Shown here one piece after another: positions 11,990 to 23,845 of a stretch of 64,000 bases of DNA. The position numbers were made by a program, and so were the translations under genes. The stretch spans positions 23,638,990-23,702,989 of the forward strand of contig CP141139.1 of assembly GCA_035236585.1 (NCBI GenBank), written 5' to 3'. The DNA comes from Warburgia ugandensis. Its lineage: Eukaryota > Streptophyta > Magnoliopsida > Canellales > Canellaceae. How positions within the stretch are numbered: the stretch's first letter is position 1; every line of letters begins with the position of its first letter. The notes under the pieces are model-generated. The model was not told the DNA's origin and searched no databases. It saw only the letters and a list, made by a program, of their open reading frames with translations.

Positions 11990-13612
11990 TGTGACGACTC
12001 GGGTTTTCCCATGTATTTTTAAATGCAATACCTAATTTCCTAAGGCAGGATGCATCTCTATTTGAAAACCATTTTATAAGAACCATGCAATGCAGCGGAA
12101 AACCTTTAGTTTTAAACTCATTTTTGAAAACCCCGAGTGTTATTTGCTTTCACAACAACTAAGGTAGTTTTGAAAAACTTCAGAAAGCATAAATGTTTTT
12201 CCCCAGGTCTTTGCAGTCACAATGCACAGCCCAATTGTAACTAAGTACAAATACATGTCCAAAGGGTTGAGAGTTTACTTACATGTATATTTGTTTCCTT
12301 TTGGATTCACTTGCTCATAGCACTAACATAGATGTCCTCTTTTTGTGAGTGGAGCTGTCCTGAACCATGATATATACGGACATATCCTGTCCTTGAGTGC
12401 TTACTGATGTCTAAAAAATGTAAGGATTGGGTGAGTATATAATATACTAAGTAGGAGCCTATCACTACTAGTTTTATAAATGCATGAGATGTTTTAAAAT
12501 CATATGCTCATTCAAAATATGCATATGTTTGAATACTCGAGTTCAATATCAATATAAGAATCCATAATCAACTGAAATAGTCATGATGTAAAAGATCACA
12601 TAATCCAAAATTGAAAGTATCATATATATATATGATGACATCATGATATGCAATAGATGCTTCATGGAGTCCAACTCATGGATCTCTAGTATGGTATGGT
12701 CGACCAACCTCATATCATGCTATATGAAATGCACATAACTCATCAAACCATAGGGTCCACTATGCCCACGACCTCCTCGCCGTGTGGTCCCCGGGTACCT
12801 GAGGACACTCGGTCATAGCCTCCACAGGGCCTATGACACGTCGACCCAGTGCCGTGACACCAGTGGTAGCCCCCTGTACCACATGCAGTCGACGTAGGGA
12901 CTTGCCTCTTTTTGGGCGTGGTACCCATGCACCTATTAGTGGTAGAGGCCGGGTGGCCAACCCAGACCCCTCGGCATAGCACCCACGGGCTTACTTGCCC
13001 AAATCACATAAGATTAAAGAAGCCAAAACCTCTTATTAAAACTTGTCCTCTTTGGGTCCCTCACAACTGCCTGGCCCTCGGCACTCCAGCGTCTTTTGGC
13101 AACCCTCAAGGACATGCAATCTTTGCAAGTACTTAAATCATGCAATGTATGATCTTGTTTGCAACCCATATATGTGCATAATGTATATGCAATCATTTCA
13201 AAACATGGCTATGTACAAAGCATTTATCATGCATGCTGAATTAAGTCATGCAAATCAAGTCATATATTCAAAACATATGTTCTCAAAATAATAATAGTTT
13301 TTTTAAAAGAATCTAATAGTGATAGAGCACCTACCTAGCTAGGTCGCACTAACCCTTTTGTCCTCGGACGCTCCTGACCATGGTTTGGGGAATCAAGGTT
13401 AGTTTGACCCATCTTTTATGGGTTTCAGAGTAGTTGGGTCTTATTAATTAGGCATTAAGGGTCCATCCCTATGCCTATGGGTGTCCTAAGGTCCTAATTT
13501 GGCCTTGGTATCCTCATTTTTCCAATGTTCTAGTGGTCACGCGCCACCATCCTATTCTAAGAGTCATTCCCATCTTTTATTGGGCCTTGATTAGAGATTT
13601 TATAGTCTAGAT

Positions 13613-13637
13613 GTGTCCGCATCGTCGACACGGACAC
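13613..13637. other. GC-rich inverted repeat in family A LTR
   Basis: GTGTCCG and CGGACAC form a 7-base stem around an 11-base loop containing GTCGAC. It lies downstream of the TATA box on the minus strand, hence in the transcribed part. Confidence 0.5.
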
Positions 13638-14209
13638 AACACCTTTTACGGCGCCTCAATCGAAGCTCTAGATCTCAAGTTATAAGCGTTTTAGTGTCGT
13701 ATGTATATAGAGTCTTTAAAGACAAAAAGACGGAATGCTAGGGCACTGCCCGTCAGCATCATGTGCCCTAGCTTCCTTAACAACCAAAAAAATGACACCT
13801 CTGCTAGTGCGCTACGCGTCTGCGGCGTGTGCCTCAGCGGGCGCGTCCCCGGACGCGCCCATTGGTTTTCTTCAGACGCATTCGACGCGTCACGTTCTGA
13901 CTGGAACGTCTGCATCGACTGGGGGACCGGGGCATCCTCAGGACACCCTGGTTTGACCCTGTCGAACCAGGGCGGCCCAGGGGATGTCCCTGGGTCCTTG
14001 GTGGCTCTCCCGGGCTCCATTTTGCATGGTTTTTCATGCAAAAACTTAGGGAAATTGACCTTGGAACTATGGGGGAGATGGGTTTTGAGCGATCTCGGAC
14101 GTACCTGGCTCGTTGCTGGGTTTTTCTCCTCGTTTTCCCCTCTAGGTCACTGCTCCACGATGGGTTTTCTCCAAGGTTTTGGGATGCCATTAGAGGCACC
14201 CAAGAGCTC

Positions 14210-14217
14210 TATTTATA
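14210..14217 (-). promoter_or_regulatory. TATA box of family A solo LTR
   Basis: TATTTATA on the plus strand is TATAAATA on the minus strand, about 420 bases into the LTR and followed by GAGCTC. It corresponds to 1289-1296 in the forward copy. Confidence 0.6.
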
Positions 14218-14634
14218 GGGCTTTTAAAGAGGGTTCTGGAGGGGTTCTAATCGCCTTTGAATGGCGGTGGAGAAAACTCCAGAATGGCAGTGGTTTCTCC
14301 TTGAAACACCACCGTTCCAGAAACCTCTAGGAGGTTGAAGATAAAGGGTGCCCGTATCAACACGGGCCCCTGTGTTTTGCCGCTAAACCTGTTTTTGTAA
14401 AAATTACAGTTTTGCCCCTGAACTTCAAAGGGCCATAACTTGCTCATTTTAACTCCGTTTTGGGTGATTTTTATCTCGTTGGATTCCTTTTTCCGAGATG
14501 CTTCTAATGGAACCATTTTTAGGACCAAATTCCAAGGTTTAGTCAAGGAAACTAGTGAAATGACCAAAATGCCCTTATCTTTAAAACTGAACTTTTCATG
14601 GGATTTAAATATTACAAAAATTGGGGTCATTACA

Positions 14635-14639
14635 ATTAG
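14635..14639. repeat. Target site duplication ATTAG (right)
   Basis: Perfect match to 11985-11989. With TG...CA ends it defines the solo LTR exactly. Confidence 0.9.
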
Positions 14640-14904
14640 TTAGGTGTGTTTTCATTTTAATTGATTAACTTTAGTTTTTAGAAAGTTTCTTTTAATTCTA
14701 GTTTTAATTCCACATATGTTTCCATTTCAAGTTACTTTAAATTCCTAATTTAATCATGTCTCTACATCTTTTACTGAAGTTAATCAATTTAAACAAGATC
14801 CAATCCATTGTAAATCTATGAGATTCCTTGTGGGATCAACCTTGATTGCATGAAAATATTACATTGATTAGTGCATTGTGAGTTTTAATTAAAACAACAA
14901 AACT
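14640..14904 (+). mobile_element. Athila-like LTR, second part (3' end)
   Basis: It continues the U5 interrupted at 11989: 'tttaattcctaatttaatca', then GATCCAATCCATTG, then a TGAGATTCC...GCATGAAAATATTACA block matching 60060-60239. The expected primer site is not preserved. Immediately after 14904 the sequence becomes the reverse strand of a gag gene, so this LTR is not joined to its own internal region. Confidence 0.7.
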
Positions 14905-14905
14905 T

Positions 14906-16260
14906 TGCCATAATCAACAACTAAGCGAATGGGGCTTTTGGCACATAAGGTGCCTCCAATGTAGGCTCAGATGGAGTGGGAGACTTCTTATCTTTTTCTT
15001 TATCCTATGTTTCAACTAGTTCATTCTCCTCTAAGTTTTCCTTAGTCTATCTTACTTTATTATCAACTTGATGACTACTCTTAAGGGTAGTAATAGACTT
15101 TGCTTGCTCATGTGTTCTTTGGCTATGTGAACTAGATTCTATTTCAAACTGTCCCTTAGGGTTTGGAATTGGTTAATTAAGAAATTGTCCCTTTCCTATC
15201 TCATTCAAAGCAGTTGAGATTCATTTATATTTCTAATTTGGCAATAGCTTGGGAATGGAGAGTTGATCTTTGTCTACTCTCATTCTGGAAATTGTGTAAG
15301 GCCTTATTACTCTCTTCTTATTTCTTAAGGAGCAACTCTACATTGTCCTCAATTGATGGCTTCTTTGGTTTTTGAGCAATCTAAAAACTAGGTGACTACA
15401 GGGGAACTGAAGCTTATGGAAAGGTTTGTGCATGGGGGTTCATAGATGGACCTCCTTGGAGATTGTTCTTTGATCATTATAAGATAGGATGCTTAGCCTA
15501 TCTCAGATTATAGGTCTCAGAGTATGAATTATTTCTAGTATTCCAATATGCATTTAGAGCATTCACTTGTTCTAGAAAATTTTCATTATATACACTATTA
15601 GATGGACAAGCTGTGGTTAAATGTTTCAGGCTCGAACAAATAAAATAGGTTTTGTTGATACTTGGGTAGTTTTGAAGGCATCAAGTTTGGCAGTCATTGT
15701 TTGGAACATATTTTCACCATATCCCTTCTTCCATAAAGGAGTTGAGCTTATATGGCATATCTAAGGTCACTCTTATTTCATACATGCCTCCTTTCTTTTA
15801 AGGCTAGGTGTTTCTCTCTCTCCCATTGGAATAATCCCACTGCTAGGAATTGTCAACTAATGTTTGAAAAAATTCCAAGTCCTCTATTTCATTTTTTGTT
15901 ATAAGGCCCCCTCCACTATTTGCATATACCATTTGTCTATTTTGAGGTATAAGTGCCTCATAGAAGTGCTGAACTTGCTTCCATTTTTCAAATTTATGGT
16001 GGGGACACTTCTGTAACAAATCATTCCACCTTTCCCAACATTCTTAATATTGCTCATCATCTTTTTGCATGAAATTAATGATCTTCCTATGAAGGGCATT
16101 AGTATTATGGACGAGGAAGAACTTGTTTAGGAACATTTTAGACAACTCATCCCATGTGGCAATGGAATTGACCTCTAAAGAATTCATATGCCGTATCTTT
16201 CAATGAGAAAGGGAACAATCTTAGTTTAATAGAATCATTTGAGATATTTCAAAACTTGAA
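14906..16260 (-). pseudogene. Athila-like gag, C-terminal two thirds, decayed
   Basis: This is the structural protein of an Athila-type Ty3/gypsy element, which would package element RNA. Reading the minus strand from about 16060, WERWNDLLQKCPHHKFEKW is followed by HFYEAL and a GGGL motif, the retrotransposon gag core of this lineage. Further on, near 15600-15640, a single-knuckle-like CSSLKHLTTACPS appears, then NNSYSETYNLR, the Athila NPYSNTYNPGW block. The C-terminus (YVPKAPF near 14945) matches the usual proline-phenylalanine end of Athila gag. Several stops and frame changes break it. The protease and everything beyond are absent: the sequence runs straight into an opposite-strand LTR. 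Known: the family domains. Inferred: the protein is dead. Confidence 0.85.
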
Positions 16261-17685
16261 TGTAGTGCAAATATCAAGGAATTGCTTGATACGTCTTAAT
16301 CATAAAATGTTGGGAGTAACTGTATGACTCCAGGTTTAAGTTCAAAGTGGTTTGCATGGGTGGCTGGTAATGCGATGCATGATGGGGTTTAATTGGAGCA
16401 ACAAATAGATATCCCTAATGGCCTTATGCTTGACTATTGGGTGTGGGTTCGCCATGGGGTTAGGAATTTAATTTCTCACCCCTTGCCTATGGGTACATCC
16501 AATCTTAGAATCTAATAGCACTAACTTAGCATGCTGAGATCGACGACCTTGCATGTATTAAGATGAAAACCTATTTAAATGATGCTACCTAACTCTGAAT
16601 TTGATTCCTTACTCTATATGATGCACAATTAATCTTAATGGTTCACTATTAACCAATTTTGATAATCTTTATTAATCTGTAGGGTGGTAGCTTTTAGACT
16701 TAGATCTAGATAGCTCCTCCTTTTATCTAGACTCAACTATACCTTACCCATTAGCTAGCACTCTTAAGTGGTTAGTACAATTCTCATGGAAGGAAGCATT
16801 TAGACTTTAAAAACCATCAATGAAAGGTGTGAGAAAATCACTTGAATTTTGGATACCCACTATAATCACAATGGTCAGAAGCCACTGGAGTGATAATAGA
16901 TCTCCTCTTTCTAAAGGGTCCAGCAAGCTCAAAACCCTAAGTTTCTTGCTACTTGATTTTAAATTAAGATTCAAGGTTTGGGATTGTGAACATACAAGGA
17001 TTTCATTTGATTACCTCCGTGCACCAAGGATCTGGTGATGAAATCCAATCCTTAACTTATGAGGTTTCCTGTAAGGCCCTTACTATCAATGTATTCCACC
17101 CACGATAAAGTAGTAAACTTGTAATGCTATGCAAGGAAAGGAAATTAATGCCTAACTATATGCTATCTAATAGAGTAAGTGCAATCTAATGTGACAACCC
17201 TAAATAAAATGCAACAAGTAGGATGAATGACCTAAACTATATGAATTATACTACCAACCAATATGCAAGCTTCACTAAATACAACTATACTAAGAAAATA
17301 AAAGAGAGTGAGAGAAGCTTACATTGGGGTTTCTAATGAAGATCAAGTATGGACTACCATACCCTACCCTTGGCCTATGTTATTACAACCTATTTAAAAG
17401 TGAAATAAATAATTCAAATTACAATGGGGCCTCACTACCAGTTCACTTAAAAACCTAATTAAGAAATCAAGGAAATCCTAATTAGGTTGATGAAGCTTTG
17501 ACCTACAGGATTGCAGCTGCTCCTTTTGTTGAATTCCCCTCACACAAAAATATAGAAAAATGGTCAATTTGTGAGGAATAAGAAAAATAGGAAAGAATGG
17601 CACAAAAATCCTAATCTAGTTTAACCTAAGACTACGACTAGAGATAAACAATCTAAACAAGGATCCAACCACAAATCTATTATGA
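16261..17685 (-). mobile_element. Athila-like 5' leader and gag start region
   Basis: This is the region between primer site and gag core, read leftwards. It shares the GAGGGGAATT and GGAGCAG...TGTAGG phrases with 60400-60450, and the block shared with family B LTRs with 61130-61250. The open frame at 16820-17038 on the other strand is chance. Confidence 0.7.
16660..16830 (-). repeat. Leader block shared with family B LTRs
   Basis: On the minus strand it reads TTCATTGATGG, then GTCTAAATGCTTCCTTCCAT, then ACTAACCACTT, then GAGGAGCTATCTAGATCTAAG. The same words in the same order occur in family B LTRs at 39102-39250 and 49878-50030. Confidence 0.7.
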
Positions 17686-17704
17686 TTCCTTGACAACAAC
17701 GCCA
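17686..17704 (-). other. Primer binding site, tRNA-Asp type
   Basis: On the minus strand TGGCGTTGTTGTCAAGGAA lies just after the LTR end. It differs by a few transitions from the TGGCGCCGTTGCCGGGGA site used by Athila elements. It sets the polarity of the element as right to left. Confidence 0.8.
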
Positions 17705-17710
17705 AAAGCT

Positions 17711-19040
17711 TGTAGTATTAATATTACTAACAAGCGCAAGAATCAAAGTAGTAATTTGCATATGAGAGAGGTCTTTCACATGAAATCTCATAGAATTTTT
17801 AATTGATTTGATCTTATTTAAGTTGCTTATCTTAGCTAGAGAAAGAAGGTTTTGATTAAACTAGGAAACTAAATAACATGAAATGGAAAACATGCACAAA
17901 ATTAGAAACATGAACTAAAGGAAACTTTCTAAAAATAAATATTTTCAATGGAATTAAAACCGTTCCTAATTAGCATGAATTTAATAGGAGAAGCAAATGC
18001 AAAAGTAGAATGAATATAGGAAACTTTAACCAAGGAAACTTGCTAAAAACTAACTAACTAATACTATACAATCAAACAAGCAAAACTTCAAGATAATTTA
18101 TCCAAGCACCTTGCACATGAACCTTGGCGTTGTGCACATGGTTCATGGGGTCATTTGATAGCCTAAAGACATGAAGTAAATGCTTGTTAATATTAAATAT
18201 AATCAAAGCACTAACTAAACAACTTAACGAGCTAAATGGGTTCCTAAGTGATAAAATAAATAACGTGTATGGGCTGCTAGAAACTATGCATGAACATTTA
18301 GTGGGAAAATTCCAAAAATGTAGCGTGCATGAAACTCAAATCAACCAAGGCATGAATTGAAACTTAACAAGTACTTTTCATGGAAGATAACGCTCAAGAA
18401 TTAAGGTTCTTTGCTCCTAGAATCAATCATGAACAATAATCTTCAAACAATTTTATTGAATGAATGAAAAAATAAATCAAATAATGGTGTGCAAGTTGTG
18501 TAGATGAGAACTTGAAAAGTGCACACTTCCAATGCTTGTAACTTGATTAAAATCAAATATGAAGCTCACTCCAACAACCTTAAACTGAACATAGATAACA
18601 TACAAGTGAACCCAACAAGAATTCAAGAGAAAATAGAGTTGATGGAGGGGATTAATTCCAAGGAAAAGATGCCTAAATCTAGCTCCCAAATATAGTGAAA
18701 AATGAGGGCAATAGAAGAGGAACAAGGGAAGTAAGCTACCTTTTATCATTGGCTATCACTACTAGAGAAGAAATAACTTGGACCTTGAATGAATTAGCAA
18801 GAACTAGAGAGATGGAAACAAAGATTCAAGGGAAAAACAAAGAAGATCTATATGTATGAAATTGGAGAACAAAATAAGAGAAACTAAGCAATGGAAGTAA
18901 GGAATGAAAGAAAGATACTAACTTAGAAATGAAGTGTAAAATCAAAGGAAAAAGACTTGAAGAATGCAAATAAGAATAACCACAAGAAAATTCTATAGAT
19001 ATTAGTTTCTTTTGTAGCTTCTCCATAAAGCAAATTCTAA
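17711..19040 (-). mobile_element. Athila-like 5' LTR, U3 missing
   Basis: It ends at the primer site (minus strand ...ATTAATACTACA) and runs right through the U5 ('gcgcttgtta', 'gaaagtttcc' phrases) to about 19040. There the similarity to other LTRs stops before the TATA and U3 region. The right border is approximate. The reverse frames of 66-96 codons here (for example 18477-18749) are A/T-rich chance frames. Confidence 0.7.
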
Positions 19041-19462
19041 AGTCTTACTATTCTCCCTAGTGTAGATAAGCAAGCTAAGATAGGAAACCTTCTGAGCTCC
19101 TAGGGAATTCCAATAGATCTCATAAGATCCTTTCTATAGTGATTGTCAACATTTTAGAAAAGTGAATGACAAATTTTTTGAGTTGTAATTCAAAGACCTG
19201 ATTTCATGCACTTCAGGATAAATCATCTCTAACTTATTTGTATTTTGATGGTATATGATGCTTGCATTGTTTAATAATTTTCCTGTTATCTCAGTTCCTT
19301 AGTCACATGTGCTATGATATATTGGTAAGATTGTGATTGCTAGTAAAACTAATTGAACTACTTTGTTACCTTAGTTCTTTAATTAGGATTTCTAGTTCAT
19401 TTTTTTGAAGCTTCATTAATTTGAACTAATTTATATTTATTGTTTTCACTTGTGTAGGAAAC
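19041..19462. other. Stretch without recognisable gene
   Basis: This is AT-rich sequence between the truncated Athila-like LTR and the CACTA-associated pseudogene. 'cacttgtgtag' at its right end looks like a splice acceptor for the next feature. It probably contains the 5' intron or upstream region of that gene. Confidence 0.5.
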
Positions 19463-20860
19463 ATGGAACATGAAGAAAATGAACAACATGAAGAACAATT
19501 CAGCCCAGGAACACCTATTAAGATAAAGGGCAGACAGCCAACACAAATGGAGCATATCATTAAGAGAAAGTCAAAGGAAATAAAAGAGAATGTAAAGTTC
19601 AATAGTAGATGGCAAGTAATCGGTAGTAGTACGTATTCTTATACTAGTTTCATTTGCTGAATTTAGAAGCACATTGCCTGGCTCAATGACTAATTGAAGA
19701 TATATGTCACTGTCAATCAAAGATGCAATATGAGAAATGGTGAATTTATGTAAATGCTTGCTCTATGTAATATATTATGTGCCTTATCTTGTTTATTTTT
19801 TCTCTTTTTATAGATATACTAATGTGCTTGTTTTTTCTTTATAGTGTGCCTTTGATGATACTGATGAGTGCAAGTAGAATGCTCTACATAGGGCTGGTGA
19901 ACAATAGAGGAAATGAAATAGTGACCTTGTAAAGAGGCACATGCTTCCAAATGCCAAAGATCTGTTGAGGCTTCACACTTTTCCTGAGTTGTATTCCAGC
20001 ACCATTGACTAAGATGCATAGAATCAATTTGTATAGACCCACTTGTCTTTTGATTTTGAGGTAATCACAACTAGTTCAAGGTTTGATTCCTCTAATTATG
20101 AAAGTCAATTGTGCTTAATTACATTCCTTTAATGTGTCAGCAAAGTTTATGAAAAGGCAAATGGTGTGCACCACCTCTCTGGGATTGGTTACACATGGTT
20201 AGAAGAACAAGGAGTAAGTATATGTGATTGTTCATTTCTATCAAATATACTAGGATTTTATTTATTTAACTATAATTTGTATCTCTCTTGATAGTAAAAT
20301 AAGGCTGGGACTATGACACCCATCAATTGCACCCTTCTCTAAACAAAATGGCACATTCACAAGGTGTACATCTAGACCTTTAGTGACAAAAATGCTACCT
20401 AAGTTACTTCACAAATCTAAGTGGTTCTACATGCCTACCTTTGTATCTCTTGAATACTATTATATATGTGTATATATATTATGCAATTGATTGTGTTCAT
20501 ATAACTACATGTGTAGGAAGTGTTGACCCAAGGAAGCACAACTACAAGGACATTGAGCAACACTATTACAAATGGGGACATCATGTATAGTGCTATGGAC
20601 AGCAAGGATGAGCACCCTACCTGACTACATGCCTAAGGCCATAGTGTTGGTCCTTCAATGTTCTTCACTAAAACAAAGATGACTCCAACAGAAGACTTGG
20701 AGGAATGGAAAGACAAAACAAAATATGAGTTGCTCAAGATCGAAAGAAAAGTGCTATATAGGGATTTTTGTAGTTTCAACCCCTAAGTCAAGATGTTGTC
20801 CCTAAACCCCATCAAATCGTAGTTGCAGTGCTGCATTTGAAGAAGAGTAGGAAGAGTAAC
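19463..20860 (+). pseudogene. CACTA-associated Transposase_24 (Ptta/En/Spm) gene, decayed
   Basis: The gene encodes the plant Transposase_24 domain found in CACTA (En/Spm) elements, thought to help the transposase bind element ends. Exon 1 (19463-19660) gives an acidic start, then a QPTQMEHI...FNSRWQVIG segment matching the family's RGPT...FN..GQ.IG. The exon at ~19845-20060 follows a 'ttttatag' acceptor. It reads ALHRAGEQ, stop, RK, stop, NSDLVKRHMLP, where the family has WR and WK, so both stops replace tryptophan. The next exon (~20145-20215) gives KANGVHHLSGIGYTWLEE, the family's conserved histidine-glycine block. The last (~20520-20860) gives DEHP...GPSMFF and a charged coiled tail. Exon borders are estimated. 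It ends where a reverse LTR begins at 20882. Confidence 0.75.
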
Positions 20861-21244
20861 TCTTTGAAGAAGGACATGTTTTGTGACACCCTAGGTTTTT
20901 CGTAAAAGAATTTCGTGTTTATTTTCAAAAGGTGGCATGCTTTAAAATTCAAAAATAGTGGAAGATAGTTTTCTTTGAAATTCATTTTTCCAAAAACCCA
21001 GCTGTCACCTCAACTCACATAATATAGTTTTTATAGAAGATAGGCATGCATTTTATGAAACAATAGGACCCATCCTGTGGTTCACATAAACATCTCCTAT
21101 AATCATTATACTAAATGTCCAAGCAGTATAATCCAAATAACTAACTACACATTACAAAAACTTTAACAAAATATATACCTGAGCGCAAAACTATGGCTGT
21201 TGAACTCCTCTTGCTTGTGTATGTCTTCTCCTATCTGTCTATAT

Positions 21245-21283
21245 CTGAGATATTATAAATATTAAACATTTACAATATCTCAG
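21245..21283 (-). other. Conserved LTR stem-loop, copy 2
   Basis: CTGAGATATTATAAAT pairs with ATTTACAATATCTCAG with one mismatch, and is followed by CAAGCTATGCTTGG as in the other copies. Confidence 0.75.
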
Positions 21284-23096
21284 CAAGCTATGCTTGGTAG
21301 GGGAGAGTTAAGAAAACATGTTAATTACATATAAATTAAGCATTTTTCATCAATTAAAATATTCAATTTCATCATGATGCATATATGGGATGAAGTTTAC
21401 AGTATAGTTCATAATTCAATAATTACATTAATAATTTAATTATCTACAAGTCATTGATAAAATAGCCATATATAATTCTTCTTCTTCATATGAATATAAT
21501 CATTACACTTTAGAGATTGCACTTTGCATGATATATTTGATATATATAATTCACTAGTATTTTAAATATTTATCATTATCATTTTCCATATGATACCATA
21601 CTCCAATTCTATGAACCATACTCTGCATAATATATCTACCCATTCACTTCCACATAAGAAAACTTTTATGAAACTATGCCCTTCAGCATATACATATAGG
21701 ACTATATCATATATATTAAAATTGTTACAAGTCATACAAAGTTATGAACATAGTCCCTAGGTTTTATAACCTACATTCCCAGACTATAGGTCTCATACAT
21801 ATACCCCTTACCCTTCAAGGTTTATAAAACTCTCGCCACTGTTGGTAACATCACATAAGGCATCTTATCATGGCATCACATAAGGCATCTCATCATGCCA
21901 TCATTACTAAGACATCTCATCATGCCATTATATAAGCATCTCATCATGATATCATATACGCACCATAATGCATAAAATACAAGGATTACTATGCCGCAGT
22001 TTAAATCTATATAGTGCACTCGGATAACTGTATAATAATCCATTGATACTGATGTGGAAATAACAAAATCCATGTCCGCATGGGCGAGGACCATAGTTGT
22101 CACAATGGCCGCCTTCCCATGTTTGCCCTGCTCGACTTTTAGCCTTCCTTTGGGCTTAATATCCATATCATCACAATTTCGAAGAGCGAGTGGCCAAACC
22201 CTTATAACTCTCCTAGCATAACATCTCCAGGCCTATGCCTGTCTAAAACAAACTCTCATGCCACCACACCTAGAAGTAAAAATAATAATATATAGCCATC
22301 TTGCCTATCCATAATATATATGAATATCTCATCATAATCATAACATCCTCACTTATTAGGTGACCGCCCACCAAGAATGTATTGTAAATTCTTAGACTCA
22401 TACATCACATATGATGTAATGGTGCCCATGTACCATAAATGCCTTTTCATCACAATAAGAGCTATGATATTTTTAAGAACAGATCTTGTGTATCCTTTAA
22501 TATCATTCAGTAGGCTTCAATTATAAGCATGTCATTCATGTAGCATTTCAAATCACAAATTTTTGTCATTCACAAGTAAACATTTTTAATCATCATATAT
22601 CATATGAAATGCACAATTTAAATGATATAATATCTATCATAAGAATAAGATCATGTTTAAAACATGCAGCTTATTATTAAGAGATGCTTTCTTAATTCTC
22701 CACCTACCTCATGTGGTGAGTTCATCCATTTTCCCACTAGCTGATCAATGACTTTTGCCAAGTCTCTAAGATCCACACTAGTCTAATCCTTATTCTTCAC
22801 TTGGATCCTCCAATTAGAGTGACCATGAATTATTCTAATCAATTAATTCTTTTTAAACAACTTTAACGGTATGGATCATAATATGAGATCTTATCCCATA
22901 CCTAGATTCTTCAATTGATTCCATATCCTAGTGTTTTCCACACTCTAGAATCCATCCATGGTGTCTGATCAGTGATCAAACATCAAAAAGTTACTATATG
23001 AACAATAACCGATTGGACGGTTAAGATTGTCTGATCTATTCACACCCAATTTACATTTAAATTCATCAATTTATCCTATATCCTAGTAATTTCAAT

Positions 23097-23228
23097 CAGA
23101 CACCAAAATTTCACTGTGTGAATAGTACCCAATTAGAGGGCTGAGATCGTTTGATCAGCGATCAGACACCAAAATTTCACTATGTGAACAGTACCCAATT
23201 AGAGGGCTGAGATCGTTTGATCAATTTT
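23097..23228. repeat. 66-bp tandem duplication in the LTR
   Basis: CAGACACCAAAATTTCACT begins at 23097 and again at 23163. Both units continue through ACCCAATTAGAGGGCTGAG and GATCGTTTGATCA with only a few differences. A diverged third copy lies upstream near 22975. Confidence 0.9.
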
Positions 23229-23690
23229 ATAGCCTAGATCGGAAATCTAGGTTAATTTTAAGGTTTATCAACTGGGTATTTACTTATACCTATGTTTAGA
23301 TTAAGAAATGGATGGTTAGATTATCCATAAATCTAGATCCAGCATAAAACTATATAGATTTAACAAATTTTGCCAAATTAAGAATAGGGTTTTTTAGATC
23401 TCACCTCCTGAGAGCTCCATCATGTTTTTCCCCTACTCAGGTGATTAGATCGGCTTTGATCTACTATGAAACGGACCATCCTAGCCCCACACATACTGTT
23501 CATGCCCTGATCTGTGGTTGTTTCTTCTCTAATCATAGTGGAAGCAAAGGGCTTTTGCCTTAGACTTTGAGGAGAGCAAGGTGGGGGGGTTTGGATTTGG
23601 AATCTAAGCTTCCATCTTCGTCAGCAAGCTCCATCTTTTTCTAGCAACATGCAAACCCCCCAGCATGGCTGGGTTTTACTGATAAGCAAA

Positions 23691-23845
23691 TCTCCCTTCT
23701 TCTTCTTCTTCTTCTCTCCTCTTTTCTCCTTCCTCTTCTTCTTCTTCTTCTTCTTCTTCTTCTTCTTCTTCTTCTTCTTCTTCTTCTTCTTCTTCTCTTC
23801 CTTCTTCTTTTCTTTCTTTATTTTCTTTCTTCTTCTCTTTCTTTC
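23691..23845. repeat. CTT/TTC microsatellite
   Basis: It has an almost pure TTC run from about 23730 to 23797, flanked by mixed CT-rich sequence. The polyphenylalanine and polyglutamate frames through it are artefacts. It lies at the junction of two reverse LTR pieces. A related CT-rich tract occurs in the LTR near 42795-42930. Confidence 0.95.

Larger units (their letters stand above)
11990..14634 (-). mobile_element. Family A solo LTR (2645 bp), reverse
   Basis: On the plus strand it starts TGTGACGACTCGGG and ends GGGGTCATTACA, giving TGTAATGACCCC...GTCACA on the minus strand. ATTAG flanks both ends and there is no internal region, so this is a solo LTR left by recombination between the two LTRs of one insertion. 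It sits in the U5 of an Athila-like LTR, whose sequence resumes in register at 14640. The segment 13600-14400 is GC-rich; several open frames there (for example 13701-14330) have no family resemblance and overlap on both strands. Confidence 0.93.
20882..23845 (-). mobile_element. Family B-like LTR, reverse, 5' end missing
   Basis: On the plus strand it begins TGTGACACCCTAGG, the reverse of an LTR 3' end, and contains the stem-loop, the GGCCAAACCCTTATAACT block and a GGATGGTTAGA...GATCCAGCATAAAACT block also found at 42490-42540. The start expected at the right (TGTAAC...) is absent: after a long CTT repeat the sequence switches to the 3' end of another LTR copy at 23846. The frame 21876-22166 on the minus strand is chance. 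Confidence 0.75.

Noticed and set aside
13691..14330. Overlapping frames of 116-209 codons on both strands
   Set aside because: They lie in the GC-rich part of a solo LTR, where stop codons are rare. They coexist on both strands and resemble no family.
15899..16099. 66-codon reverse frame as the gag product
   Set aside because: Right region but wrong phase: the gag motifs are in the next frame, and this one is a shadow.
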